Below, piece by piece: positions 49,229-58,933 of a stretch of DNA of 64,000 nucleotides (within the stretch, counting starts at the first letter, position 1; each line of letters starts with the position of its first letter). The translations under genes were made by a program, and so were the position numbers. The notes under the pieces were generated by a model. That model was not told where the DNA came from, made no database searches, and saw nothing but the letters and a program-made list of their open reading frames with translations. This stretch comes from Methanosphaera sp. BMS. GTDB taxonomy: Archaea > Methanobacteriota > Methanobacteria > Methanobacteriales > Methanobacteriaceae. The stretch is taken from assembly GCF_003268005.1 (NCBI RefSeq), contig NZ_CP014213.1, positions 682,001 to 746,000 of the forward strand, given 5' to 3'.

Positions 49229-49398
49229 TTATCTGTTATTGTGTTGGTATGTTGTACTGTTTCTTTTGTATTTATATCAGTACTTTGTGTTGTGATTGTA
49301 TCACTAGTGGATTCATTTTGTATATCTGCTGCAGTTGCAACTCCCACTAAGAGTACTAATACTATGACAAATAACAGTACTTCTTTAATTTTTTTCAT
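49229..49398 (-). CDS. Adhesin-like surface protein, exon 1 (signal peptide)
   Basis: ATG 49398 is preceded by GGAGGATGG. The 56 complete codons encode a signal peptide (MKKIKEVLLFVIVLVLLVGV then ATA) and a Thr-rich start of the mature protein, ending NTITD plus two bases of an Asn codon. The signal peptide closely resembles those of the adhesin genes at 1-3326 and 4018-7125. Group II intron 2 begins at 49228. The frame resumes at 46939 with NIKENIINEKKINKKEEN and runs into the beta-helix. Confidence 0.9.
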
Positions 49399-50395
49399 AC
49401 TCGACCATCCTCCATTAGTTATAGTTTATTATGATACTCTATATGTGAAGTGGTGGTATTTAATATTTTTTAGAGTTTTTTATAAAAAAAGAAGTTAAAT
49501 TAAATACTAATATACTTATTAAAGAGTATATATTCTGAAATTACTGATTTTTCTTAGGGCTGTTATGATTGTATCCGATGTATCTTTTTTCTATGATTAT
49601 TTAATGGATAGGCATGATTAATCATGATAATTAGGGGGTATATTATCTTTTTTTTATACACTGAGTGATGGCATATAATTTTTTTTGTGTTTTTGTTCAT
49701 TTTGTAGGTCTAATCAGTATATTTTTTATTATTTTTAAATATTGTCAATTTAAGATTTTTACTTATTATTATAGCTTAGTTTACATATTATATTTAATAT
49801 TTACTTTGATTTTAGTTAATTCCTTATTTTATAGTAGTGTTCAGAATCTTACATATATCTTGACAAAATTCCAGTAAGATTTTTAGTTTTCAGATTTTGA
49901 TTTTAATTTTCATCAAAAAAAAAAGTATTGTTATTAGTAGTGAATTATGCATTAAATTAAATTATTTATTAAGTTAGTTTATTATTTTTTAATAGGATGT
50001 TCTGAAGTTTTATTTCTTTTCTGTTAGAAATGGTTGTTATTTCCTTTTTTAGTATGATAGAAGATTATCTACAACAGATATAATCTTAATATAACCTTTC
50101 TTCTTAAAATAAATAACACTTTGAAACATTGATAATAATAGCAATATTATTTAGTACACGAAAACAAAAAACGATGTATTGATTGTTAAAAAAAGTAATG
50201 AAGGTCAATTTCAACTGTAAATAAATCAGTATAGTTATGAATATATAAATAATACAAAATGTATTATTAGTAAGATTCTTAACACGGCCGTTATAATAAT
50301 TTATGAGTATATGGTGAGGATTTGGATTCTCTTAGAAAGATAATTAGCTATGTAAATTAAATTTTTTATAAAAAAAAATATGAATTAAATGACGG
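49399..50395. other. AT-rich intergenic region upstream of split adhesin
   Basis: About 1 kb without a convincing gene. It must hold the promoter of the adhesin starting at 49398 and the 3' end of the channel gene. A 70-codon plus-strand ORF at 49665-49877 is Phe/Ile/Tyr-rich, lacks a good ribosome binding site and is treated as chance. No RNA gene or repeat was recognised. Confidence 0.5.
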
Positions 50396-51229
50396 TTATT
50401 TCTTCTCTTTTATATATTCTTGCTCTAGTAACTTCTTAAGTTCCCGGTTTTCCTCTTCGAGTGCCGTCATCCTATCATTTATCAGGTATAATTGTTCTCG
50501 TAGCAATTGATTGTTTTCCTCGATAAGTATGGCATTTTCCTGTACCGTTTTTCTTGTAAGGGCCTCTGTTTTTTCATTGTATATTGCTGAAAGGTATGCT
50601 GTAAATATTGCCACGAAGAGTATTCCTATCACCATTGTCAATACTGTCAGGTATTTTCCTGTTATCGATGTTGGTGTCAGATCACCGTAACCTACAGTTG
50701 TTGTGGTTACGATTACAAACCATAATGCATCACCCAATGATGTAAATCCACTATCCAGGTAATATAGGAGTACTGTTGATACCGCCATGTATATCATCAA
50801 GACAACAAAAAGCAGTTTAAAGAGATGATTCTGTATAAAATAAAACAGTGAATCAATATCCTTTACCACATTATATACCCTTATGACCTTGAATACCTTT
50901 AAAAAACGGAACAATCTGAATACCGCAAAGTATCTGAAGAGTATATCGAATGGAAATAGTGATAATAGCGAGAGTATGTTTTTGTCATCAATGAAAAACT
51001 CCTTCAATGATCTGTCCGAGGTATAGTAATCATAGGATAAGTCAATAAACAGTAATAGACATACCATAAAATCATAATCTGCAAAGAAATTATCAATTCT
51101 TAAATCAAATGAATATGCAACCGATAGAAAGATGAATATCAAATCTATAACTGTTAGTATAAGCAGTATGACATTCTTTAATTCACCCATCAGGTGTATG
51201 TTTTCATCATTCACGTATTTTTTTGGCAT
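50396..51229 (-). CDS. Voltage-gated-type potassium channel
   Basis: A 277-residue protein with six membrane helices. The S4-like helix carries regularly spaced Arg/Lys (FRYFAVFRLFRFLKVFKVIR, about 110-130). The pore loop holds the K+ filter TTTTVGYGDLTPTS (about 180-193), and the last helix is followed by a C-terminal coiled coil (about 225-277, ENNQLLREQLYLINDRMTAL), a likely tetramerisation element. This matches KvAP-like archaeal channels in layout. AGGAAG lies upstream of the ATG. A TrkH potassium carrier occurs about 11 kb away. Confidence 0.92.
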   Translation of the reverse strand: MPKKYVNDENIHLMGELKNVILLILTVIDLIFIFLSVAYSFDLRIDNFFADYDFMVCLLLFIDLSYDYYTSDRSLKEFFIDDKNILSLLSLFPFDILFRYFAVFRLFRFLKVFKVIRVYNVVKDIDSLFYFIQNHLFKLLFVVLMIYMAVSTVLLYYLDSGFTSLGDALWFVIVTTTTVGYGDLTPTSITGKYLTVLTMVIGILFVAIFTAYLSAIYNEKTEALTRKTVQENAILIEENNQLLREQLYLINDRMTALEEENRELKKLLEQEYIKEKK

Positions 51230-51382
51230 GCTATCATAAACTTCCTAACGTATATATTAATTTTTTTGTCAATTCTATTATTTAGTTATATAGGAATATT
51301 GATTAACTCCCATGAATATACATCTTATTAGAATAGATTATAAAATCTAATAAAAAAAAAGATTTTAATGGAGTTTTAATTG

Positions 51383-52012
51383 ATGAAAGAATTATTTACA
51401 TGCTGTGACTGTCATGTTTTAAACTGCAATAGTCAAGCTGCCGACTACCCCGAGTTCTGTCCAACAAAAGACTTGAGGGATTATGATATTGAGATTGTAG
51501 AAAAACTGTATAAGGAGGATAACAATAAGGAAATATCCAGGATATCAGCGGAGATTGAAGCCGATTTCTACTGTAAATATACACGAGTAGAGGAGATTAT
51601 CGAGTTTGCCAATCGGTTGAATTTTAAAAAGATTGGCATTGCCACCTGTATTGGCTTGATTGAGGAAAGCAGAATCTTTGCCGAGATACTCAAGAACAAC
51701 GGATTCGAGGTTTACTCGGCAGCGTGTAAAATAGGTGCCATGAAAAAGACCACAGTGACGGGTATTGATGAGGACAAGACCAAAGTTACCGGTAATATCA
51801 TGTGCAATCCCATCCTGCAGGCACAAATACTTAACAATGAAGAAACAGATCTTAACGTTGTTGTTGGATTATGTGTTGGCCATGACAGTCTTTTTTACAA
51901 GTACTCGAATGCTTTGGTTACTACTTTGATTACCAAAGACAGGGTATTGGCACATAACCCCGCCGGTGCATTGTATCAGACAGGCACATATTATAGAAGA
52001 TTACTTGAATAA
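51383..52012 (+). CDS. DUF1847 metal-binding protein
   Basis: A protein of about 209 residues from ATG 51383 (GGAG upstream; TTG 51380 is an alternative). The N-terminus has the Cys cluster LFTCCDCHVLNC, and further Cys occur in FCPTKD, ATCIGL, AACKIGA and IMCNP. The body contains KIGIATCIGLIEESRIFAEI, VVGLCVGHDSLFYKYSNA and VTTLITKDRVLAHNPAGALY, the pattern of DUF1847. The family is common in anaerobic bacteria and methanogens; the role is unknown, and a metal or iron-sulfur cluster is likely. Confidence 0.87.
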   Translation: MKELFTCCDCHVLNCNSQAADYPEFCPTKDLRDYDIEIVEKLYKEDNNKEISRISAEIEADFYCKYTRVEEIIEFANRLNFKKIGIATCIGLIEESRIFAEILKNNGFEVYSAACKIGAMKKTTVTGIDEDKTKVTGNIMCNPILQAQILNNEETDLNVVVGLCVGHDSLFYKYSNALVTTLITKDRVLAHNPAGALYQTGTYYRRLLE

Positions 52013-52227
52013 GCATATAATCCTAATATATAATGTTAATTTGTATTTCATGAGAGAGAGGTAATTCTGGAATTACCATATCTTTATTAATTTCTCTTTT
52101 TAAATATTAAATTAGTATTCAAGGATGGATTTAAATTCAAATAATCCTTCTTCATTTTATTAAAGTATTCACTCAAACTTATTTTATAAAATAAGATTCT
52201 TTTTGAAAAAGATTATTGAAAAGGTAA

Positions 52228-53595
52228 TTAACCTTTTGTTAATGTTTTCTTAAGTTTTCCAATGGTGTATCTGGCATATATGAAGTTTAGTATACTTGCC
52301 ATTACACGTCCAACGGCAAGTCCTATCCATATTCCTATCAGTCCCATGTTTAAGTATATTCCCAATAGATACGTGCATCCTACTGTAAATATTACCTCTC
52401 TTATTATTGTCCATGCCAGACTTATAGTGCCCTTTCCTATTCCCTGATAGAAAAATGATGATGACATTCCCATTGCCGTTAGTGGAAGACATAGGCTTGC
52501 AATTTGAAGAAATCTTGTTATTTCAGGTATTAAAGCACTGGTTTCAGCTGTGTATGCAAATAGCGTGGCCAGCTGTGGTGCGAATATTACCAGTATGAGT
52601 GTTACTACTGTTCCGAATGCTATTCCAAATTTTACTCCATATAGATGTGCCCTTGATAGATAATCACCGTTTCTTGCACCATATGCACTGCCCGATACGG
52701 CTGCAACTGCACTTCCTATTGCGGTTAATGGCATTATGGCAAAGAGGTATAGTCTTTGACCTGAGCTGAATGCTGCTATTGCATATTCTCCACCTATGTT
52801 TGATATGAATACAAGATATAGGCTCATAGCTATTGACATGACAAACATGTCCATTGATGCCGGTATTCCAACCTTAAGTATGTCTTTAACTATATGAGAG
52901 TCGTATTTGAATTTCTTTAAATCAACTTCCACGTATGTATCCTTCTTGATTACTATCCAGTACATTATTACCGTTGCCGAAGCTATTGAGCTTAGTATTG
53001 TTGCTATGGAAGCACCTGCTGAACCCATGTTTAGCATGTATATAAATACCGGATCGAGTATTGCATTGAATATCACCGACACTATTACTGCATACATTGC
53101 CCTTTTCATATCACCTTCTCCACGAAGTATGCCGCTTGCACCGTTTGCAAACATGAATCCGATTAATCCCATAAACAGTGGTGTTGAGTATTTTAATGCC
53201 TCTTTTAATGATTGACCAGTAGCTCCGTAGCTAATGAGTAATGGTTCTTGGATGATAAGGAAAATGATTGTCAGTATTGCTGATGCTACCAGAAATATGA
53301 GCAGTGCATGTTCTGCAGATTGTGATGCACCCTCATGGTTTTTTGCACCTACAAATCGACTTATGCTGCTTGTTGCTCCACTTCCCAATCCGACACTTAC
53401 ACCGTTTAGTATCATGAATATTGGCGTTACAAATCCTATACCTGCTATGGCTGCCTGTCCCAGTCCTGCCACCCATATTCCATCTATGATGTTATATGAT
53501 GCTGTCAGCAGCATGGATATCATTATTGGTATGGCCAGTTTCTTAACGGCCGTCTCGGGTTTTCCCCGCATTATTTCTACGTTCTTGTTTGTCAT
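52228..53595 (-). CDS. MATE-family efflux transporter
   Basis: A 455-residue protein with 12 predicted membrane helices in two related halves. The N-terminal half opens KPETAVKKLAIPIMISMLLT and continues IIDGIWVAGLGQAAIAGIGF, and the second half contains VGIPASMDMFVMSIAMS; these match MATE (NorM/DinF-like) exporters. They expel drugs or organic cations in exchange for Na+ or H+. GGAAATAAC precedes the ATG. The substrate cannot be predicted. Confidence 0.92.
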   Translation of the reverse strand: MTNKNVEIMRGKPETAVKKLAIPIMISMLLTASYNIIDGIWVAGLGQAAIAGIGFVTPIFMILNGVSVGLGSGATSSISRFVGAKNHEGASQSAEHALLIFLVASAILTIIFLIIQEPLLISYGATGQSLKEALKYSTPLFMGLIGFMFANGASGILRGEGDMKRAMYAVIVSVIFNAILDPVFIYMLNMGSAGASIATILSSIASATVIMYWIVIKKDTYVEVDLKKFKYDSHIVKDILKVGIPASMDMFVMSIAMSLYLVFISNIGGEYAIAAFSSGQRLYLFAIMPLTAIGSAVAAVSGSAYGARNGDYLSRAHLYGVKFGIAFGTVVTLILVIFAPQLATLFAYTAETSALIPEITRFLQIASLCLPLTAMGMSSSFFYQGIGKGTISLAWTIIREVIFTVGCTYLLGIYLNMGLIGIWIGLAVGRVMASILNFIYARYTIGKLKKTLTKG

Positions 53596-53926
53596 GTTAT
53601 TTCCTATTAGCTGTTTATGATTAGTAATCTATTATTTTTACAAAATTTTACTTTTTGTTGTTTTTTATCTATATTTTTTCAGATTATTATATTTTTTATT
53701 CTTGTATAAAGTATTTACTTTACAATAAAATGCTTTAAAAGAAATTTATTTATAAGATTTAATAATAATCTATAATATAAGTATATGTAATTAATAATGA
53801 TTAATAACGATAAATGTAGTTAAAAAAAATATACAATAGAGGATAATTTCAAAAGAAAATGCTGAAAACTTTTTAAAAAATATTATAACTTAATTTATCA
53901 AGTAATCATTACGTTATGGGATATAT
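53596..53926. other. Divergent promoter region
   Basis: About 330 AT-rich bases between the divergent MATE and TPR genes; contains both promoters. No ORF or RNA structure was seen. Confidence 0.45.
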
Positions 53927-54883
53927 ATGACAGATACAAACAATAAACTCAAAGAAGCATTTGACTTAATTCACGTTAATCCGGAAGAATCATTACCCCT
54001 ATTTGATGAAATACTTGAAAGTCAACCCAAAAATACGGAAGCAATAAACGGAAAAGCATCTGCTTATATGAAGTTAAATAAAATAGATCGGGCAGAAGAG
54101 TTATTTGACAATTCAATAAGCATAAATGCAACCACTACTGCACTGATAAATAAGGGAATTATAGCAAAGAAAAGACAAGACTATGAAAATGCATTGAAAT
54201 ACTACAACCAGACAAATAATATTAATCCAAGAATGAAAAACATTACATGCATTCTGAAAAATGATGTATTCGACTTACTTGACTTGGATGATGACTATGA
54301 ATTGGAAATGTTTTCCAAAGAGGCAAACCTACTTTTAAAGAAAGGATTGAATTATAAAAAAGAAAACAGGTACTGGGATAGCTTGGAATGCTATGAACTT
54401 GCAATACAAAATGATGAAAGATGTAGCGAATACCTTGACAGTCTAATACATGAAGTAAACATACAAATAGAAAATCAGTTCCTGTTCAAACGTCCAACAT
54501 ACTCCGATACACAGGAGTCACAGTTATGCATAACGGGACTTCAAAAACTGTTACTTGAATCAAAGGCCAATGAGGCAATGACCTATTTTAACAAGGTATT
54601 GAAGATTAACCCGAAGAATGTTGACACGTTAAATTATAAGGCAATCATATTATTTAACCAAGCCCAATATGATCAATCAATCAGATACTTTGACAAATGC
54701 CTTAAGATAGATGAAAATTATTATTATGCCTTATTCAACAAGTCACTGGTACTTATAAGAACAAAAAAACTGGAAGAAGCGTTCATATGCTTTGAAAAAT
54801 TATTGAATAATCCCGATTCGAGCCCAATAACAAAAAGATACAACACTGAGGACATAAAAAAATTCAATCAAATCAACAACTGA
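53927..54883 (+). CDS. Tetratricopeptide repeat protein
   Basis: A 318-residue soluble protein. TPR-type helical pairs are clear at the N-terminus (ESLPLFDEILESQPKNTEAI, KIDRAEELFDNSISINATTT, DYENALKYYNQTNNINPRMK), in the middle (YWDSLECYELAIQNDERCSE) and at the C-terminus (ANEAMTYFNKVLKINPKNVD, QYDQSIRYFDKCLKIDENYY, LEEAFICFEKLLNN). TPR proteins are scaffolds for protein binding. The winged-helix/FHA gene starts 16 bases after the stop, so the two probably form an operon and may act together. Confidence 0.9.
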   Translation: MTDTNNKLKEAFDLIHVNPEESLPLFDEILESQPKNTEAINGKASAYMKLNKIDRAEELFDNSISINATTTALINKGIIAKKRQDYENALKYYNQTNNINPRMKNITCILKNDVFDLLDLDDDYELEMFSKEANLLLKKGLNYKKENRYWDSLECYELAIQNDERCSEYLDSLIHEVNIQIENQFLFKRPTYSDTQESQLCITGLQKLLLESKANEAMTYFNKVLKINPKNVDTLNYKAIILFNQAQYDQSIRYFDKCLKIDENYYYALFNKSLVLIRTKKLEEAFICFEKLLNNPDSSPITKRYNTEDIKKFNQINN

Positions 54884-54899
54884 AAGTGGATGGTATAAT

Positions 54900-55685
54900 A
54901 TGGAAGAAATAACAAAAAATCATGAACAACTATTGACATTATTTGATGATAAAAGCAAAGAATTAAAGCTGTCTGCAATAGACAACAGGGTACGTTTTGC
55001 AATACTTGAAATACTAAGAGACTCTCAAAACAAGAATGAAAAACAACAAGCATTATATTCAAGGGAACTGAACACCGCATTATTGGAGGATTATCAAATC
55101 AACATAACCCCACAGATGCTGGGCCAGCATTTGAAACAGCTGGTTGATGCAAACTTGATAGATGAAAAAATCATTAAAAAGGAAGTTCCCAATAAGATTG
55201 GTAAAAGAAGCGTTAAGGGATACAGCCTAAAAACAGATGCATTTGAAGAACTCCTTTTGGAAGTAAACTTCATAACTGATGAGCTGATAAGATTAAATCA
55301 ACTATTCAAGTTAAATGAAGAGCATACAGATGGAAAACACTGCGTATTAACCATATTTAACGGAAAAGATAAGGGAAAAATATATAAAATACACGAGGAT
55401 GAAAAAATCCTCATAGGAAGAAAAACAAACTACAATCAAAATGAACTGCTAACATTTACCTTGATGTTGGATAATAGCTATACAAAGGTTTCATCAATAG
55501 ACAAGCCTCATTTAAAATTATACCACCAGGACGACGAATGGTACATTATAGACCAGAACAGTATCAGCGGAACATACATTGATGATAAGAAAATACCACA
55601 AGCAACAGCAACCAAAATAAAAAACAATTCATTCATAAGACTATCAAAGGGAATGGGATCAGCCATCATATACTGTTCATACTAA
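54900..55685 (+). CDS. Winged-helix protein with FHA domain
   Basis: A 261-residue protein. Residues about 20-115 look like a winged helix (NRVRFAILEILRDSQNKNEK, then ITPQMLGQHLKQLVDANLID as recognition helix and turn). The C-terminal part (about 150-261) is an FHA domain: ILIGRKTNYNQNE (Gly-Arg pair), KPHLKLYHQDDEWYIIDQNS and ISGTYIDDKKI (Ser-Gly-Thr and the usual Asn/Asp turn). FHA domains bind phospho-threonine, so the protein may be a DNA-binding regulator switched by a protein kinase. No kinase gene is visible in the window. It follows the TPR gene and has a paralogue at 63340-64000. Confidence 0.87.
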   Translation: MEEITKNHEQLLTLFDDKSKELKLSAIDNRVRFAILEILRDSQNKNEKQQALYSRELNTALLEDYQINITPQMLGQHLKQLVDANLIDEKIIKKEVPNKIGKRSVKGYSLKTDAFEELLLEVNFITDELIRLNQLFKLNEEHTDGKHCVLTIFNGKDKGKIYKIHEDEKILIGRKTNYNQNELLTFTLMLDNSYTKVSSIDKPHLKLYHQDDEWYIIDQNSISGTYIDDKKIPQATATKIKNNSFIRLSKGMGSAIIYCSY

Positions 55686-55872
55686 CTTCCAACCAATCCC
55701 TTTGTTCTTTTTGACAATGACTATTAAAACCCTTTTATCCATTTCATTTTTTACAATTTTTAAATGATAATCAATTATTTTTGTAAAAGTAATCCATTTT
55801 TATCCACAACTAATAATACTATAAAATCACATAATTATATAATACTAAAAAATTTTATGGGAAGAGATTATA

Positions 55873-56331
55873 TTGAAAACACTCATCGCTTATTATTCAA
55901 GAACAAACATTACAAAAAAAGTGGCTGAAAGTATCGCAGAAAAATTAAACTGTGATATAGAAGAGATTAAGCCTAATATAAACTACAACACGAAGATAGG
56001 ATATGCACGCGGAATCAAGGATGCACTGGCTGCTAAAATAGTAGACCTAAAACAGCTGGAATATGACCCGGCCGACTATGATGAAGTAATACTTGGAGTA
56101 CCTGTATGGGCATCAAAGGCTGCAAATCCACTCATATCATACATCGATAAAAACAACGGCAAATTCAAGAGCATCAAGATATTTGTCACGGCAGGAAGCT
56201 CAGGATTTGAGTCAACAATAAAACAGATAGAAGAATGCACAGGATTAAATGCATCAAAAACTTTAGCACTACGGACTATTGATGTGAAAAATGATGCATA
56301 TGAATCGAAATTGATTGAATTTATAGAATAG
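55873..56331 (+). CDS. Flavodoxin
   Basis: A 152-residue protein. The FMN phosphate loop is visible near the N-terminus (IAYYSRTNITKKVAESIAEKL), followed by the flavin-side loops VILGVPVWASKAANPLISY and FVTAGSSGFESTIKQIEE. Length and pattern fit a small flavodoxin carrying electrons by FMN. The start is TTG 55873 with GGGAAGAGAT upstream. The iron-sulfur aldo/keto reductase gene follows after 31 bases on the same strand, so flavodoxin may serve that enzyme. Confidence 0.9.
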   Translation: MKTLIAYYSRTNITKKVAESIAEKLNCDIEEIKPNINYNTKIGYARGIKDALAAKIVDLKQLEYDPADYDEVILGVPVWASKAANPLISYIDKNNGKFKSIKIFVTAGSSGFESTIKQIEECTGLNASKTLALRTIDVKNDAYESKLIEFIE

Positions 56332-56362
56332 AATCATATATTTTTCATAAGAGTGAATAAAA

Positions 56363-57583
56363 ATGGAGTACAGAACAGCCCCAAAACATGGTGAAAAAAT
56401 ATCCCTGCTCGGCTTTGGAGCAATGAGATTAAAGACAAAGGGAACAAGCGTTGATTTAGACTTAGCTCGAGAACAATTAAAAACCGCCATTGACAATGGA
56501 ATAAACTACATAGACACCGCATACCTTTATGGTAACGGTTCCGGTTCAAATGAAAGGGCACTTGGCCAGATACTCAATGAACTTGGATATCGAGACAAGG
56601 TATACTTATCCACAAAGATGAACCGTATGGCAATACACTCCAGAAGCGACATGGACGTCATGCTTGAAAAACAGTTGGAAAACCTGCAGACAGACCATAT
56701 AGATTTCTACTTCATACATAACGTCATTAGCTATGATGACATATCAGTACTGGACGATATGGGATTATATGAGTTTATAGAAGAAAACACCAAATCAGGT
56801 AAGATAAGAAATATTGGATTTTCATTCCACGGTTCATACAATGACTTTGTAAATATAGTGGATGACTACGACTGGGACGTTACACTACTGCAACACAATT
56901 ATATCGATAACAATATGCAGGCGGGAATCAAGGGAATAAAGCTGGCATATGAAAACGACATGGCAGTGATTATAATGGAGCCCCTAAAGGGTGGACTGCT
57001 AGCAGGTACAATGCCGAGGGAAGTTGAAAAGCTAATAACAAACTCCAATACCACCAGATCAAATGTGGACTTGGCTCTAAGTTGGATATTTGATACACCG
57101 GAAATTACATGTGTACTAAGTGGGATGAACTCCATTGATATGATAGAAGAAAACATTGAAATAGTAAACAATCACCCGTCAAATCCACTTAATAAAGAGG
57201 AGATGGAATTAATCGGAAACATGAAGGATAAGATTCTTGAATTAAACAAGATTAGCTGTACCGGCTGTAACTATTGTATGCCATGTCCAAAGGATATCAA
57301 CATACCGGACATATTCAAGTACTACAATGACAAGAACCTCTTTCCGGAGGATAAATCATATGGGGTGCATCATACATTCATATTGTACAATGCAAACATA
57401 AACGGAATTATAGGAAAGGCTCATGATGCTTCATTATGTGTGGAATGTGGTTTATGTACAAGTAAATGTCCACAGCAGCTTGACATACCTAATCTTATAA
57501 GACAGGTTGATAAAAGCTATCATGGAAAAACAATAAGAAGATTCAAGCCACTTATTAAAAAAATTAAGGACATTATAATGTAA
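56363..57583 (+). CDS. Aldo/keto reductase with two 4Fe-4S clusters
   Basis: A 406-residue protein. The TIM-barrel aldo/keto reductase domain (1-285) has LLGFGAMRLKTKG, YIDTAYLYGNGSGSNERALG (catalytic Asp and Tyr) and RNIGFSFHGS. The C-terminal ferredoxin part carries two clusters: CTGCNYCMPCPKDI (about 298-311) and CVECGLCTSKCPQQ (about 358-371). Such fused enzymes occur widely in anaerobes and methanogens; the substrate is unknown. Gene order suggests electron exchange with the flavodoxin encoded just upstream. Confidence 0.93.
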   Translation: MEYRTAPKHGEKISLLGFGAMRLKTKGTSVDLDLAREQLKTAIDNGINYIDTAYLYGNGSGSNERALGQILNELGYRDKVYLSTKMNRMAIHSRSDMDVMLEKQLENLQTDHIDFYFIHNVISYDDISVLDDMGLYEFIEENTKSGKIRNIGFSFHGSYNDFVNIVDDYDWDVTLLQHNYIDNNMQAGIKGIKLAYENDMAVIIMEPLKGGLLAGTMPREVEKLITNSNTTRSNVDLALSWIFDTPEITCVLSGMNSIDMIEENIEIVNNHPSNPLNKEEMELIGNMKDKILELNKISCTGCNYCMPCPKDINIPDIFKYYNDKNLFPEDKSYGVHHTFILYNANINGIIGKAHDASLCVECGLCTSKCPQQLDIPNLIRQVDKSYHGKTIRRFKPLIKKIKDIIM

Positions 57584-57605
57584 ATAAATTAGGAGGTATA
57601 AACTA

Positions 57606-58367
57606 ATGGATGTGATAATAGATAAGTTAAGACAAATAGAAGTTGATGAAGACATTACAATACTATATGCAGCCGAAGCGGGAAGTCGTGCATATGGTCA
57701 TTATAATGAAAAATCAGATTATGACATTAGATTTATCTATAAACACAACAATTTAAGCGATTACCTCACAATTGATAAAAAACGTGACGTTTACGAGTTT
57801 GATGATGGAGAATATGATATTGTAGGATGGGATATTAAGAAAGCATTGAATCTTCATTATAAAAGCAATCCCAATCTACGTGAATGGTTAATATCACCAG
57901 TTAAGTATGTTCCAATGGAGAAAGATATCTTTAAAGACCTGCCAGATTTTGATAAAATAGTGCTTAAACGCTATTATTACGAGCTTGCCAGGCGTCACTT
58001 CAATAAATATATCAATCAAAATGATGAAAGAAGCCCTACGTTCTATAAGAAACTAGTCCACACGTGTCGATATATACTGGCATGGATGTTACTTGATGAA
58101 GATGAGTATCCATCAATGCGTATTGAAAAACTGATAGAGGACAATAATCTTGACAAAAGTCTGCTTGATAAACTAGTTAAGCTTAAGAAGTGCATAATTA
58201 CCCAAAATACTAGTTTCATAGGTGATAATGAGGCATATTTTCTCATAGAATGGGTTTCATTCTATGTGGAGTATATGAAAGAGGACTCATATGATAAAAA
58301 GATTATAAAGGATATTGAAGTGTATAATGAAAGGTTCAGGGATATAATACTGTGCAATGACTTCTAG
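57606..58367 (+). CDS. Predicted nucleotidyltransferase (COG3541 type)
   Basis: A 253-residue protein. The nucleotidyltransferase signature AEAGSRAYGHYNEKSDYDIR (Gly-Ser then Asp-x-Asp) lies at residues 22-41, followed by KRDVYEFDDGEYDIVGWDI. A helical C-terminal half contains RYILAWMLLDEDEYPSMRIE. This fits the YcgL/COG3541 group of predicted nucleotidyltransferases, whose targets are unknown. AGGAGGTATAAACTA precedes ATG 57606. The last four bases overlap the end of the acetyltransferase gene on the other strand. Confidence 0.85.
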   Translation: MDVIIDKLRQIEVDEDITILYAAEAGSRAYGHYNEKSDYDIRFIYKHNNLSDYLTIDKKRDVYEFDDGEYDIVGWDIKKALNLHYKSNPNLREWLISPVKYVPMEKDIFKDLPDFDKIVLKRYYYELARRHFNKYINQNDERSPTFYKKLVHTCRYILAWMLLDEDEYPSMRIEKLIEDNNLDKSLLDKLVKLKKCIITQNTSFIGDNEAYFLIEWVSFYVEYMKEDSYDKKIIKDIEVYNERFRDIILCNDF

Positions 58368-58933
58368 TCATCCACATCATTTTCCAACTTGCGTATTACC
58401 CTTGCAGGTACACCTACCGCCAGGCTATTTGAAGGTATATCCTTGTTGACTACGGCACCAGCAGCTACTACCACATTGTCACCGATTGTAACGCCGGGCA
58501 GTATAGTAACGTTGGCACCTATCCAGACATCACTTCCTATATGTACCTCATCCGTTATGCTGATATGATTACGGCGGCCCTGTGGATTTAATGGATGACC
58601 AACGCTTGTAATGACAGTACCGGGGCCAATCATCACATCATCCCCTATATAGATCTTGTTTATGTCAAGTATGGTTAGGTTATGATTTCCTGTGAAATTG
58701 TCTCCGATAAATATGTTCTTTCCATTGTCACAGTGAAAGTAGCGTGCTATCCATACATTTTCACCTACACTGCCCAGCATATTCTTTAACTGTTCATACT
58801 GTTTTTCATAATCTGTCGGATCTATTGAATTGAATTTATCACATTGTATTAGTGCATTTGTCTTTAAGGCTATGATTTCCTCATCGGCATAGCAGTGATC
58901 CATTCCTTTCATATATTTTTCCAGTTCACTCAT
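58364..58933 (-). CDS. Maltose/galactoside O-acetyltransferase family protein
   Basis: A protein of about 189 residues from ATG 58933 (GGGGG upstream; TTG just before is an alternative). It has left-handed beta-helix hexapeptide repeats (for example NITDEVHIGS region to VTILPGVTIGDNVVVAAGAVV). The catalytic His is in TVITSVGHPLNPQGRR, and the N-terminal YADEEIIALKTNALIQCDKF is typical for LacA/Maa. These trimeric enzymes use acetyl-CoA to acetylate sugars or nodulation-type oligosaccharides. The donor/acceptor pair cannot be decided. It converges with and overlaps the nucleotidyltransferase gene by four bases. Confidence 0.9.
   Translation of the reverse strand: MSELEKYMKGMDHCYADEEIIALKTNALIQCDKFNSIDPTDYEKQYEQLKNMLGSVGENVWIARYFHCDNGKNIFIGDNFTGNHNLTILDINKIYIGDDVMIGPGTVITSVGHPLNPQGRRNHISITDEVHIGSDVWIGANVTILPGVTIGDNVVVAAGAVVNKDIPSNSLAVGVPARVIRKLENDVDD

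Noticed and set aside
49665-49877. 70-codon hydrophobic ORF in the gap upstream of the split adhesin
   Set aside because: Phe/Ile/Tyr composition simply mirrors T-rich DNA; no ribosome binding site or family motif.
50270-50330. Possible tRNA or small RNA near the channel gene
   Set aside because: No cloverleaf or conserved T-loop sequence was found on either strand.
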